The notes below the pieces were generated by a model. It made no database searches, was not told where the DNA came from, and was given only the letters and a program-made list of their open reading frames with translations. The position numbers and the translations under genes are program-made. Of a stretch of 64,000 nucleotides of DNA, positions 12,645 through 24,819 are shown piece after piece (positions within the stretch are counted from its first letter, which is position 1; every line of letters begins with the position of its first letter). Source of the stretch: Antrodiella citrinella (lineage: Eukaryota; Basidiomycota; Agaricomycetes; Polyporales; Steccherinaceae); the NCBI GenBank assembly GCA_004802725.1, contig SGPM01000087.1:24587-88586 (forward strand). The letters are read 5' to 3'.

Positions 12645-15041
12645 TCAGCCCTGGTAGGCGAACGAGACCGCGCCATAGAGACCTGATTCGCGACCAAGAA
12701 GACCATTTCCATGGAGAACCTTGAAAAGAAAGAACGTGAGTAAGACAGTTCAGGCCAACGCTACCCAAAATTATAAACTCACCTCCATCTTCCTCGCATG
12801 CCAACCGACACCACTGCTCACATTGCCATTCGCATCTGCAAGGCGCTCCAGCTCGGTCCTCCAAGTATGGCCCACTGGGAGATCCCGCTTCAACACGCTC
12901 TTCGACGGGCTCTCGTCACCCACATTGGGCTCGGCAATCCACCCACTGGCAGTGTCGACGTACCACCCTCTTCCACCCTTGCTCTTGACGATCCTCCAAG
13001 CCTCGGCGCCGAGGCCTAGCCCGGCAAGCAGCGGGGGCGCAAGCTCTATTACGCGAAGGCGCGTCGGAGCTTCAGCCTTGGGTGCAGAAGACTTGGTAAG
13101 GCTGAACGAGAACGGCGGTGTGCATAACGGTCGGATGATGTGGGCGTGAACTGCGATCGACGCCTGACGTGGCGCGACATGCTGGTCTCCGTACCCTAGC
13201 TCTGGCGAACTCATCACCAGCGTGAGGACTTCGACGTTCGGGGCTTTGGTGCGCAGGAACTCGGAGATCGTAGAGAGCTCGAGGTTGCGGATGTACGAAA
13301 GGCCGAGGGATCGCAGAGAGGGCTGCTCGGAGGCGACTTCGAGTAGAATCTCTTTCGTCAAAGGGGAGCTGGAAAGGTCGAGGTATACAAGTTTGCCGGA
13401 TCGGAAGCAAGGTGCGTTGGTAAAGATGTCAACGAGGTCATCCTCGTCGAGGGGAGAGGGGAAGGTGTGGTCGCCGTATAGGCTGAGCTCAGTGAGGTCT
13501 TGTGTGCAAGGTGCATCAACCAAGAACGACCGGATGCTTTCGCCTGTCAGCCAGTTGCACCTCTCCAGAGCCAAAGATTTGAGATGAATGGTGCGAGATG
13601 TCGCAAGCGCGTCAAGCAAGTCTGCGTTGATGCGAGTGCAGGATAGATCAAGATGAGTCAAGGACGGGAATGCCAAGACAAGCGAGTGCAAAATCTGAGG
13701 CTGGACAGACTTGACACCACGCAAACCAAGGCGCTGCAGGCCCGGGAAGAGGAGAGGGTCCGCTTCCACCGGAGGCGTGCGAGACCTGCGACGGCGAGAG
13801 CGTCCAGCTTCCATCTCATCCTCGCTAGAGTCCGACTCGTGGGGTGAGAGCAGGTGCGTCTTGACAAATTCCGTCAGGGCTTTGACAAACACAGCGCTGA
13901 CACAACCCGTCAGGTCAAGAGCTTGAAGCTCCTTGCAGTCCCTTCGGCGTTCGCGGTCTTCTTCCTCAGGGTCACTCGGGTTGACAACGACGACATCGCG
14001 TCCGCGGGAAGGACGGCCACGGCCACGAGACGGAGAACCCCGAAGAAGAAGTTCCTTGAGCACGGGCAATCCCAACGCACCGTCCATGTACTCTGTAGCA
14101 CCGAACGCGAGAAGGTTTGGCAATTCCTATAATTTTATAGAACGAAAGACACATGATGAATGACATCATACGTAATGAAGTGCGAACGTGGGCGTACCTT
14201 CAGTACAGCTTGGAGACGATCTCCCGTCACGAAGCGATTGTTGACTCCCTCCTCGACGGAGCGTCGCATTCCAATCGTACGGAAATGATTGAAATCAAGG
14301 TGACGAATGAAGCGGCCAGGTCGAGGGTCATGAGGCGTGGGTACTGCAAAAGCAAATTGGAGTGCTTGTCAGACCGAGGAGCCATGTGAGCGCCAGCGAT
14401 GACTTACCATATAAACCAGGATGATCTTGTTCCATAACATTCTGAACGGCGTCAGAGATCGAGCGCATGAGCTTCCAGCGCGCAGGACTCTGACTCTTCT
14501 GCCTCAAACGTCTCGGACTGGGGTCCCTGGTGGCAGGCGGCGACAGGAGCTCGGGTGGGATTGAACCGTCGGGTCCACTTAAGGACAAGATGACTTTCTC
14601 GTGAAGGGATTTGGCTAGTTCGATAGACAGATGCGCACCGAAATGGGTAGATGCAAGAGCGACGCTCTCGGCGCGCTGTAGGGTCTGGTCGACCATCATA
14701 GCGGTCTCATCGTCATATACGTCATCGTCCCCGCCAGCAATTTCTTCGACTATAGACAACCAGTCTCGGGGCAGACGGACTTCGACTTGGCGCCACAGGA
14801 ACGGCTTAGCAGCTTCATACCAGGCATGGTTGACGAGCGAGAGGTTGGCAAGAGTGTGGCGGACCGTCGCGTCGGTCCAGTTGGAAGGTGGGTAGGATGA
14901 CGGGAAACTTGTCGGGATGATGTCCTTGGCTGGTACCAGAGGATCGAGAGATGGCGTCGGAGGTAACTGACCCGCTGCACATATATATGCGCATATGACG
15001 GAAAGCAGCTCCGGTGGGTAGAAGACAACTGCAGAGGACAT
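12645..15041 (-). CDS. Leucine-rich-repeat (RNI-like) protein with F-box-like N-terminus
   Basis: Probable substrate-recognition protein of the F-box/LRR type; the function is not known. The first exon (15041 to about 14408) encodes MSSAVVFYPPELLSVICAY, then NLSLVNHAWYEAAKPFLWRQ, which matches the spacing of a degenerate F-box. A second exon reads VPTPHDPRPGRFIRHLDFNH and FRTIGMRRSVEEGVNNRF. The third, long exon gives LPNLLAFGATEYMDGALGLP and many leucine-rich strands such as LQALDLTGC, LQRLGLRGV, LTHLDLSCTRI, LKSLALERCNWLT and LVYLDLSSSPL. An Arg/Ser-rich insert (SRGRGRPSRGRD) interrupts them. A final small exon, joined across GTGAGT...CAAG, gives KMEVLHGNGLLGRESGLYGA and VSFAYQG before the stop at 12645. 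Total length is about 720 residues. Basidiomycete homologues share this architecture. Confidence 0.8.
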
Positions 15042-18000
15042 GGACGACAGAAAAAACAAAGGGGAATGAGTCAGAAGGAGAGAATCAGTCTGGAGGGTAT
15101 TATATATGGAATGCTTACCGGCAGTATGACTCTGGTGAGAGCCGGTCACGCCTGCGCCTCTGAGGATGGCGGCGGCATGAGCAGTTGCAGTACTTTGCCT
15201 AATCGGGAGAGACGGAGCCCGATCATCTCAGCGCCAGATCCTGTTTTTTGCTTCCTCAAACTCAAACATCCAAAAACATCGTTCGACGTAGTATTCATCC
15301 TGAGAGCAGGCGAACTTGATCCTGCACAGTCCCACACTGGTCAACGTTCGCATCTTCACACCAATCCACAAGGAACTTTGCACACACATTCGTCGCACGT
15401 AGTACGCCCCACGTGAAGCCTTTTGCGTTAGGCGACCTGGTTATGTTCCGGTCCAGGTCATTGTGGTCTGATTCAGACGCTTGCACTCATCCGCATGTAT
15501 GATGCCAAATAGTGAGGTCCGGAGCTCTGTACCTGTGTTGTCGCTGACGGTCTCGCCGCCAAACATCTCTTGTCAGATTCCATTGGTTCAATGTCGCCGA
15601 CGCATCGTGTTTACCAGCCGACAACGCATTTCGGTGCAGCCTGGGCACGAACGATTGCGTGTCCTGCTTCTCGATGTTTGCGCCATTTTACACGGAAATG
15701 ACTGCTGTCTCACCGGGGTCATCCGTACGTACATCTACATGTATGAGTCCGACGTGACGTCGGCTTCTTTGAATGTCAGACGGCATACGTTCGCAATTGA
15801 CCTCGATCAAACATAGGGTTGAACAACCTTGGAACAACCCTTTCACTGCAATGGTATCAGGGCTGAAGAGGTTCCACTACAGAGGACTTGAAGATGAAGA
15901 GCGGAAGCCTGACGGAAGCAAAATTTACAACAAGCTATGTCCTATTCAATTGTATGGATCGGCTTTGACCCACAACAGCTGACGCGGCTCGACGTTAATG
16001 ATTACCCCACACCTTTCTCAGCTCAATAGAATGCTATAGAACGCGACCATTCTCCCCATTGGACCGCTCAAGTTTATACATATGGCTGCGCTATATTTAC
16101 GACACCTTCGTCCGTAAGTCGACACACGATAGCTTGATCTGCACAAAGGTTTCTAATACCCTACTTGACATCAATTGTAATTCTCGCCTCAGCTGATCAC
16201 GGATCTGTCTTCCATACAGTCCGGCATGTTTGTCTTTAAGATGCGGAACATTGTACTCCCAAGTCCCTGATTCCCTGGATGTCGTCTCTGACCAGACACG
16301 ATTGGACTCCTGAGTCCGCTGACGCTTTACGCTGATAAGTGATCATTGATCTTGCCGACATCGACCGGTGGTCACCTATAGCCGCAGGGACGACCTTGCG
16401 CTCCTGACTGGTGGTTTCATATATCTTCATCGGACAGGAACATACTGGAAGACCCCACCGAATAACCGTCCCACTCCTGTTCTCGTCAAACCTGATGTTA
16501 CGGGAGGAGGACTGATTAGAAGAGCACCCCGAATTCATCTGAGGAACCTAGGCCGCTGGGGGACACCACGCACATGTGTGCCATGGTGTCGTATATTTGC
16601 CATTTATTTCCTCATAACATTTGTCACTACGTGTCATCACATCACAGGATTGTCAAGACCGACATCTTGCGATGTTCTTGCGATATGTTGTACAGTGGGG
16701 GCTTCTGCTATTCGGCATCATCATCCCCTTGTATTGTTGCATCGTCGCCTCACTCACTTCAAAGCGTCACAATTGCAGTTCTTTGCTCGCAGTTCATGCC
16801 GCTAGTTTCGGGATCTGTACCTATTGTCGTCAACGTGTGCTTCGGAGGCGAAGTTCAACATCGATGTATGTATTGAGACGTGCTCGCATGCTCGATGCAC
16901 ATTGCTCTATTCTCCTAAAGCTGACACAACGCCATTCACACAGGTGCACGTTTCCGAGGCTTTGTGTAGCATACCTACCACCAATTCAAGTTTCTTACAG
17001 CTCCCTGAGTACCCTGAATTTTATAGCTCCGTTATGTACGCTCACCAATACATACGTATTCTGTTACCCCTCTCAGGGTGAACCTCAGGATGTCAGAGTC
17101 AGCAGGGCCGATGAAGCACATGGGTGAAGGCGATTGCTACACTGGGGGGTGACGATGAACGTGAAGCCGCCACCCTATTTTTGTCTCCCTCTGCAGCATC
17201 CTTGCATGCTTCTTGAGCATCACTGCGCCACACATGGCATGATGCATCTGTTTTGAGAAGTTCATGGGAGCATTCAACATAAAACACTGCGGTTCTTCGT
17301 CTGGCTCAGTCTCCACGCCTGACCGGTGACCCTCAATGCTCTCCGAATCAACTCTTTCCTGCAGCATAACCATATCGATTCTTGCACACTGCGCTCGCCG
17401 CTCCACCCCTTCTAGGCTATATCACTTCCAGAAGCCAGTAGGAGCATCCAGCGGCATTCGATTCCTCGCAATCATTAAACAAGACGCGTCTTCGACTACG
17501 TCCATTTTCCGTCAATTTATTTTTCGTTCCTGCAGCAGGCTCATAGTGATCCTTGTGCACCCCGCGCCATATCTTCCTTGAAAAATCTCACAAAAAAAAA
17601 ACAGGAACATTAAACGACGGGATGGCTTCCTCGCAGCCATTCGGCGGGGCCGGTCTTCGCCCCTACGCTGGCCTTGATCCTTCGCCGACCCGACCATTAT
17701 TTTCAGCTACCACACTCTCACCTCACCCTCGCCGAGGATCACTACTTTGAGGGTCGACATTTTTCGCCCATCTTCACAGCGTTCGTCGGCGATCTTCGTT
17801 CCCCGTCTGTGACAGAACACGGGCTCGGAGTCGGACGAAGGCGGTATGCTAGATGTATAGGTGCACGATGCCAAAGTTTCCGGACCTTGCGCCCAGCCTG
17901 GGCGCTCGTACGTATACGTGCTGCACAAGTGAAGGCAAGTGACCACTTTCCGTGTCGGCGTTCGACGTTCAACATCCAGTATTCAATGCTGAATATTTAC

Positions 18001-19800
18001 TGAAGGTCTACTACGCCCCGGTGGCGGTGGAACTTGAATGCGCCGGGTTGTGATCACAATGACTTAGGTAAGCCCGAGTTCTGCCATTGTGTACTAGTAT
18101 TTTGTGCTGATTTCACGAGGTAGGGGCTCGGACAGTGAATATCTCCTTGATCTGCGGAACATAGTGTGCATGTCTGCATGCTCCGGATCCCGGTGAACTC
18201 GAGCTTCGGGCTGGATCCGCGACAAGTTGCGTGAGTCCTTGAAGCACTGGTGTTCAACGCTCACTGACGTTGAAGGTGGGGAGTGGGTTTGTCAACGTTG
18301 ATTTGTCATTCGTGCTACAACTCCTTCATGTTACAAGCGCAGTGTGATCTTGTCCAGGAATCTCCGGAATGGTCTTCAAGATAACTCCATCGAAGATCGC
18401 AACTTACACCTCATCGGAGCCATGCTCTCATACTAGTACCGTTGGCATGCATTACTTTAGTCAACCCTGCCAGTGGACCGTGCATCCAGCATTTCGTTAC
18501 AGAAATGATAACCCACTCGATCAGCCGTTCTACCGTTCAGACGTTCAAGATGGATCTGTCGCGGTCCCGACCTCCTAGACCACCTCCGACTTCATTTCTT
18601 CGAGGCAGGCGCATTCGGCAGAGGGCGCATCAAAGCGTCGCGGACTCTGAAATACGCTACAGGCCCTCAAGACTCAAGTTGCGCCCGGCTCGCACATGTA
18701 CAACTTTGGCACTGCCAATGCCGTGGTACACGACTGTGACATGCATGCCTGGGAGGTTGGATCATGACGTATGTTTTCATTCGTGTTCTCCGATAACCCC
18801 GCAGATGCTTTCACCGGACGCCTCCGTTGCAATCCAAGTTGGTTTCCATACTGCTTATATTACTGCTGGCGGAGGCCTACGTATACAGCTTGGGTTCGTG
18901 GACCGTGGACCGTGGACCCAACAGGCTTCCTAACCTCAACCTCAAAGTTGCGATGTGTTTGCTTCTGATGATGGTCACGGTGGAGGTTGCTCGTCCTCGG
19001 CCGCCAAGTATCCGACTACGTATGCGTAGTTCAAGGGCGGCGTATAGGTGGTCTCGGCGTGAAGCATGGAAACGAATGCACGTGATAGTGGCTGCACTAC
19101 ATGAGTACACCGAACTCATGAAAACGGATACAATCAACGTCGAAATTCAAATACTTGGGCGTGTACAATCTCGGGTTTGGAAGTACGACTGACGTGTTCG
19201 AAACGACGTCACCCAAAAGCGAGTTCGAGTTCCAAGGAAGCATAAGTCACTAAGGGCAGAAAATAACAGGTAGATGTCATTCATGCCAATGCCATGTCTA
19301 AGTTGCGAGAAAGCATATTTTGACGAGCCATCCTCTATCGATGTCCCTGCGCAAGCCTTGGTAATGCGTCACGTCACGATATTTGGGTTCTACAACATCC
19401 AGCAGATTGCAGAAATAGCACGACAAGTTCAAGCTGAGCGCAAACGGGACGTCCGACGAAGAGAGGATCAAAAGACCTTTCACACAGGTATGGCGGAACG
19501 TAAGCAATGAACAGCACTAAAAGTGCGACTGTACTCGCATATGCACTGCCTGGGCGGGGTCAATGAGGAAGCGCCTAATAACTTGCAGCGCACCTGGCAA
19601 AGGAAGCGTGTGGACATCCCAGGGTATATTGGATCTAGAAGCACGCTGGATGTTCTCAAGGCCACAACTCGGGCGCAGCAGCAGCTTGGTATGTGGGAAT
19701 ATAATCGTGTTGCGACGCGCAAACCGAGCATAGCATTAAGTAGCAGCAGTGTAATGTCGACATAGATGATCGAGGATGGTGCGCAGAAAGCGGATCCCGT
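15042..19800. other. Gene-poor region of about 4.8 kb
   Basis: No gene family recognised. Several open frames of 80-190 codons overlap one another in different frames on both strands (for example 16368-17127 and 18442-18933, plus), without recognisable motifs or a convincing exon chain. The ATG at 17622 opens 42 codons rich in Pro, Ser and Arg (MASSQPFGGAGLRPYAGLDP) that could begin a gene, but I found no continuation. Around 18690-18770 a short stretch reads HMYNFGTANAVVHDCDMHAW in one frame and looks protein-like, so degraded genes may be present. Confidence 0.4.
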
Positions 19801-20415
19801 TCACGACTTGACGTAGAAGTCGTACTGGTTGAACATCCATATGAGGGAAATCGCTGCAGACGTTGATCAGTGAAATTCATGTCAGAGAAGTGTTGTTGCT
19901 TACAGGACACCAAGAGCGGACTCAGTGAAGGAAAAGTGAGACCAGCACTCCCGTATATGAGAAGTTCGGACGTGATATGGCCGAATGCGATGAGGTAGCT
20001 GATCATTGTGATGTCGTACACGCTGTTTGGGGAGCTCAGACGCGAATGGTAGACGACGGACGAGGATGGACTTACGACTTTTCGTGTATGTGGTAGGCGG
20101 CGTAGAAGCGTACGGCGGAAGAGAGCAGGGTCCACACGGCGAAGGAGCGGGCCTGGAGAGGGGTCACTGGGCGGGTGTGAGCGAGAGGTGTCACGAAGGC
20201 AGCGACGGCGGACCTTCATGGGGCTTCTTCCAGTAGACACGTTTGGTGAACTTGAGGGTTGCGAAGTTCTGCACGCTGTTGAAGAGGGCTACTGTGGCGA
20301 TGAGGAGCTGCCACTTGGGCAGCCAACCTGTAGCGTGGGGTAACACTGGAGGTCGTTAGAGAGATGATTGCGAGAGATGTCGCGACTTACGAGCTAGCAG
20401 AGCAGAGGGTGACAT
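19801..20415 (-). CDS. ERG28: ERG28, ergosterol-biosynthesis scaffold protein
   Basis: Small multi-span ER membrane protein that tethers the C-4 demethylation enzymes of sterol synthesis. Five exons are inferred: MSPSALLA from the ATG at 20415; WLPKWQLLIATVALFNSVQN and FATLKFTKRVYWKKPHE; VTPLQARSFAVWTLLSSAVR and FYAAYHIHEKS; VYDITMISYLIAFGHITSEL and LIYGSAGL; and the last, ISLIWMFNQYDFYVKS, before TGA at 19801. The VTPLQAR...WT and YDITMxSYxIAFGH motifs are diagnostic. The joined length, about 140 residues, matches the family. The second-to-third exon join needs a donor reading GTCCGC, unusual at positions +3 to +5. The gene is divergent from the Ser/Pro-rich gene, with about 130 bp between starts. 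Confidence 0.92.
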
Positions 20416-20547
20416 GGGGGGGGGGTCGAGGAGAGGGGGACAGTAGGCGCCAGTGAGCCGTTTTCGGTAGGAGCCGTGACTTCGCGTCGGTGGACGTCGC
20501 GTCCCGCCCTTTCTCTCATTCTCGTTCATGCTCTTTCGTGGGCCCCG
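20416..20547. promoter_or_regulatory. Probable bidirectional promoter of ERG28 and the Ser/Pro-rich gene
   Basis: Only 132 bases separate the two divergent start codons. Ten G residues (20416-20425, ten C on the ERG28 strand) directly abut the ERG28 ATG. No clear TATA element is seen on either strand. Confidence 0.5.
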
Positions 20548-23500
20548 ATGGCCCAGTCCTCGTCCCATGTCCTGCCCACCGTTCTGCGTGCTGGGTCACC
20601 CGCCACTCGTTCAAATTCTATCGTCAGCACGACTAGCAGAAACAGCGGGGCGTCTCTGAGTCGTCGGTCGCGCACTCGTCCCCGGGCCCTCACCTCCACT
20701 CGGCGAGGCAAGAGTCTCGGGCCTGCTCGCCACAGCGCAGAGGACAGCCAGCTCTCGTCCGCCAACGAGGACGCACTGCCACTCCCTCCCCTGCTCATCA
20801 GCGACCGCGAAGACGACGCCGTCTCGTCCAGCGGCGAATCACTTGTATTTTCCCCTCCTCCGACACGGCGTTTCAGGCCAAGCGGTTTGGACTCGCGACC
20901 GCTTCATTTGACGGACAGACCACCGGAGGCTGTATTCCAAGGCAGAGAGCGCGCCCGCAGTTCTGCCAACGCTCGTGATGTATTTGTAGATCCCACCATT
21001 AGCAGAGGCCGACAGGCGAGGTCAGAGGGTGGTTCAATCCGCGGGGTACGCTTATTACTTGTACCATAACGACGCTTTTGCTCATGATGATAGCAGGTCA
21101 AGACCAGTGTGCGTGGTTCGAGTTTGCCGCGACACGCTTTCCGCAACATTGGATCGTCTCCGACCTCTTCCCAGCCCAGTCCATTGACCCCATCCAACCT
21201 GATCAGCAATGCCATGGCTGCCAGGGTGCATGAGCATGAGCGAAGGGACTCATTGATCTCATATGGGTCGTCAACATCGTCGTCGCTGTACCCTCAGTCC
21301 ACCGCATCACATCCCGAATCCTCCCTTGGTCCCCACTCCTTGAGAGACCAAGATGAGGATGCGTCTTCCTTCTCCCCTCGCATCGTCACATTTTCTGAGA
21401 AGGACGCAGATTTTGATGTGGACGATGTTTCGTACCGGCTGAGGTTGCTCGTGAACAACAGCTACTTCCTTCCTCCTGCTCATTCCAAGCCCAGTCCCCT
21501 TTCACTGGCCCCTACTTTACAACCAGCTCAAAAAGGAGCGAAGCCACCGAGCTCACCAGGGCTTCTAGGCTTCTTCGGCTTGGGCAAGACGAAGAGTAAA
21601 CCTGCTTCCCCCGCCGCTCAGAGTCCCCCACTCCTTGATCTTCCTCCCGTCCTTCGAACCACTTCTGATTCCACCACGGCGTCTGGTTATGCGCCTCGTC
21701 CCCAAGTGCGACCTCTGCCCCAGTCACCAATGCACCCTCCTTTTGCCGGCGCCCATGCGAGTGCATCACCGAATCGAGTCGTTGTTCTCCGGGAGAAGAT
21801 GGATGATCTCATGACGGCAGCGAAGCAGGCGGAGAAGGACATCAAAATCAAGGCGGAGGTTCGGAAGGCAACCAACTACAGTGCATCTCCCGACCTAGGG
21901 TACGCCGACGACGTTATTGACCCGACGGACGCTGTTGATCTACCCGCACCTACGGATAACTATCCCTTCACTGTCCAGACGTCGGCGATACATGGACTGG
22001 GCATTGGAGAATCTGTTGGTGCGAATGAGTTGGCGGAACGTCTACCACCTAGCCCAGGATTGTGGTCCATGACCAGTGAGGAGGATATATGGAGGAGGGC
22101 TCTCCTTCGGGAAGCTGTCAGTCATTCGCTTGTCAACTCCCTAGATAACTCATTCTCGTCTTCAACCGCGTCCCCCCATCATCCCTCTCCGTCTAGCGCC
22201 AACTCCAGTTCCTTTCGGAGTTCGTTTCCTGAGCACGACGCGCCTTCTGAGGAGCATGCGACGGACTGTACGCCAAAGGCTCGGATAGGCCAGCGTATCA
22301 TGGCCCCAGAGCAGATCGAAGGGGAGCTAGAGGCCGCTGATCCTTCACCGATTGCTTCGGTGTTCCCCTCTCCCAGTTCGAAGTCTATGAATGGTGGTGG
22401 GTTCTCGCCGTCCAGTGAAGCTCCTCCGCATTCTCCGTGGGGACAGTGCATCCCTGTTGGCGCTCTGAATCGTGCTGAGACTCCGGCTTTGGCTCAAGCT
22501 CTCGCTCCACCACCGCGAAGGATTCCTGCACAATCTCAATCACACACCGACCTTCCTACGACGTTGGCCATCAATAGTCTCGCTTCTGATCGTCTTCTGC
22601 GTAGAGTCGTTTCCTCCCCGCGGCTTTCTGCCGTACCGGGGACTGAGATGTTCCCTATGAGAATGACTCCTCCACTGGCGAACAACCTGCAGCAGCGTAT
22701 CTCACCAGCGTCTTCAGCCACCCAGTTGCGTCATGCAGAAAGCGTCCCCACATTCTCTTCGTCCCGGCAGACCATGTGCAGCACGAGCACCTCACATTAC
22801 TCTGATGATTCACTGTCGTATGCAACACCCACTGGCGACATGGACGACGATGAAGCGGAGTCCAGACCATCCTTGTCGATATCTATACATACCGACGGTC
22901 AGGCCTCTCTCTACTCCCATCCATCGCCGACTGCTTCGGCTTTCCAGGATGCCGTGTTTGGTAGTTGTCGTACTCCTTCTCCACTCACTAGAATGAGTCA
23001 TCCGAATCTTCCTGAGCAAGCTGGCACATCTCAAGTCGCCGATCTCCCCGCGAGGAGTACTGTCGTCTCGCCACCTCCTCGCACTTCATCCTCTCTCGGT
23101 CCTACAATTCTTCCACCACCTCCGCGTTCACCGGCCATGAAACCTGTTTATCGACCATCGATGTCTTCCACGACGTCACACAAATCTGGGCGCTCCTCGC
23201 ACTCGTCCACTCCTTTACCTTCCGACAGCCTTCGTGAAGAAGCTGAAGAGCATGAACCTTCTATTCCACTAGAATCCCCGTCTTCTCCTATCCTTTCACG
23301 CGAACCCATGACTTATCCACAGCCTCTCGCTGAGCGACGGGGCCATCCTCCTACCCTGTCCCTTCGTATTCCCACCGAAAGTGTTACGCCCGCTATCCAC
23401 TCGGCGNCGCGCGCGGCTTCTCCCACCGCATTCTTTGACAGGATCCAAAGCCATCCTAATGCCATGGATGACCTCGAAACGTCTGACGAGAGTGAGGACG

Positions 23501-24078
23501 AAGATACCGCTGGCGGCAAGTCTGGAGGGTCTCCTCCTTCTGCCGACGGACCTGCGCCTTTTGTTGGTGAGACCAGGACGAGAGCTCTGTCCGGTGGTGC
23601 GGCCACTCCTGGTGGTCCCAAATCATATATCATGCGTCTAGGCAACCATTCCACTCCCCACTTGTCCCCTTCAGCGTATGAGGAGATGCCTCCTTTCGTC
23701 ATGCAAGACCGGAAGCCCGTCGGCAATACGCCCGCACTCCCGCAGAACACTTTCTTCGCATCTCGGAAGAAGGGTGGTGGTGATTTCCCCCTAGGGCTTT
23801 CGGACGCTCAGGGCTCGAAAGTGTCTTTGGCGTTGACCCCTGGCCAGAGTGCTATCAATGATGGTACTGGCCCACTCCGCGTCACCACCGCGGGTCCTTC
23901 GCGTTCGCGCTCGTCCTCAAAACGGCGGCCAGCCACCGCTAATACTACTGGGAGGAAGCCGCGGGTATTCCAGCGAGAGTCGCTGCAGAAGTTCGACGGG
24001 ATGCTCCTGCAGCATATGGCGGCGGAGAAGGATACGATCAAGAGGATCACGACTAATATTTCTGGTTCACGGAGTTGA
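20548..24078 (+). CDS. Large Ser/Pro-rich hypothetical protein
   Basis: Two exons are inferred: 20548 to about 21047, then from about 21097 to TGA at 24078, joined across GTACGC...ATAGCAG to read SIRGVKTSVRGSS. The product is about 1160 residues, dominated by Ser, Pro, Thr and Arg, and looks largely disordered. Recognisable islands include VDDVSYRLRLLVNNSYFLPP, a possible coiled coil VVLREKMDDLMTAAKQAEKD and a basic C-terminus ending FDGMLLQHMAAEKDTIKRIT. The unbroken 989-codon second exon with basidiomycete-like codon use makes the gene real. I do not recognise a catalytic domain. Many SP and TP sites suggest phosphorylation, possibly in a cytoskeletal or polarity role, but that is inference. 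One base (23407) is N. An upstream in-frame non-ATG extension exists; 20548 is the first in-frame ATG. Confidence 0.75.
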
Positions 24079-24819
24079 TTGAGCTCGGTCCACACTGCGA
24101 ATGTATATGTCATATATCTTTTCTTGATCTCTTTCTGCTCCTCGTCGTTTGCGCTCGATTTTTATTATCTATGTCCGCGTTCAGTTTTGTGTCCGAATTT
24201 TTCTTGCCCTTTATTCTCTCTACCACTTGATCGTCAGATTCGTAAACGTACGGAAAACTCACCTACTTACCCCCGCATGTCGCAATAAACCATTCGCCAC
24301 CCCATTCACCACCGTCAGTACATACCCACCCTCTCTTTGCAGGAACGCTCGCCCTTTCAGTGTCACTTCGCTTCAACCTTCATGTATTCATACACGTTGC
24401 CCTTCCTAGTGCTAGATTATTCGAATTCTATTCTGTCAACTCCCCCCCTTTTTTGCCCGTCCGGAACGTACTTGTGATCATGATGTGATCCGCGCCGTTT
24501 TTCTTCTATTTACGTATGATTTGGGCTCGTGTATGCAACGCATACACGTACGCCCACAAAAGCTTTAGATTACTAGGGTTGTTTCTCGACCAATTCAGAT
24601 TATGATTATGGTAGTCAACGCGTTTGGCCAGTTGGTTTGGACCTTTCTTGCTGAAACGAAAACGTGAGCAGCACGTGATCGCGTCGCGTCGCGTTGGCGG
24701 CGAGCTCGCTACGTTGTCACTACTACCTCCACAACATTCTCGACTGCCTGTGAGGACAGACTGCTGAGTTCTCGTTCTTCTGTGCACGAAACGCTATGAT
24801 CCAAACTGGCAATGATCTT
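24079..24819. other. Intergenic region
   Basis: Pyrimidine-rich stretches follow the stop of the Ser/Pro-rich gene and look like its 3' untranslated region. No gene recognised. Confidence 0.45.
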
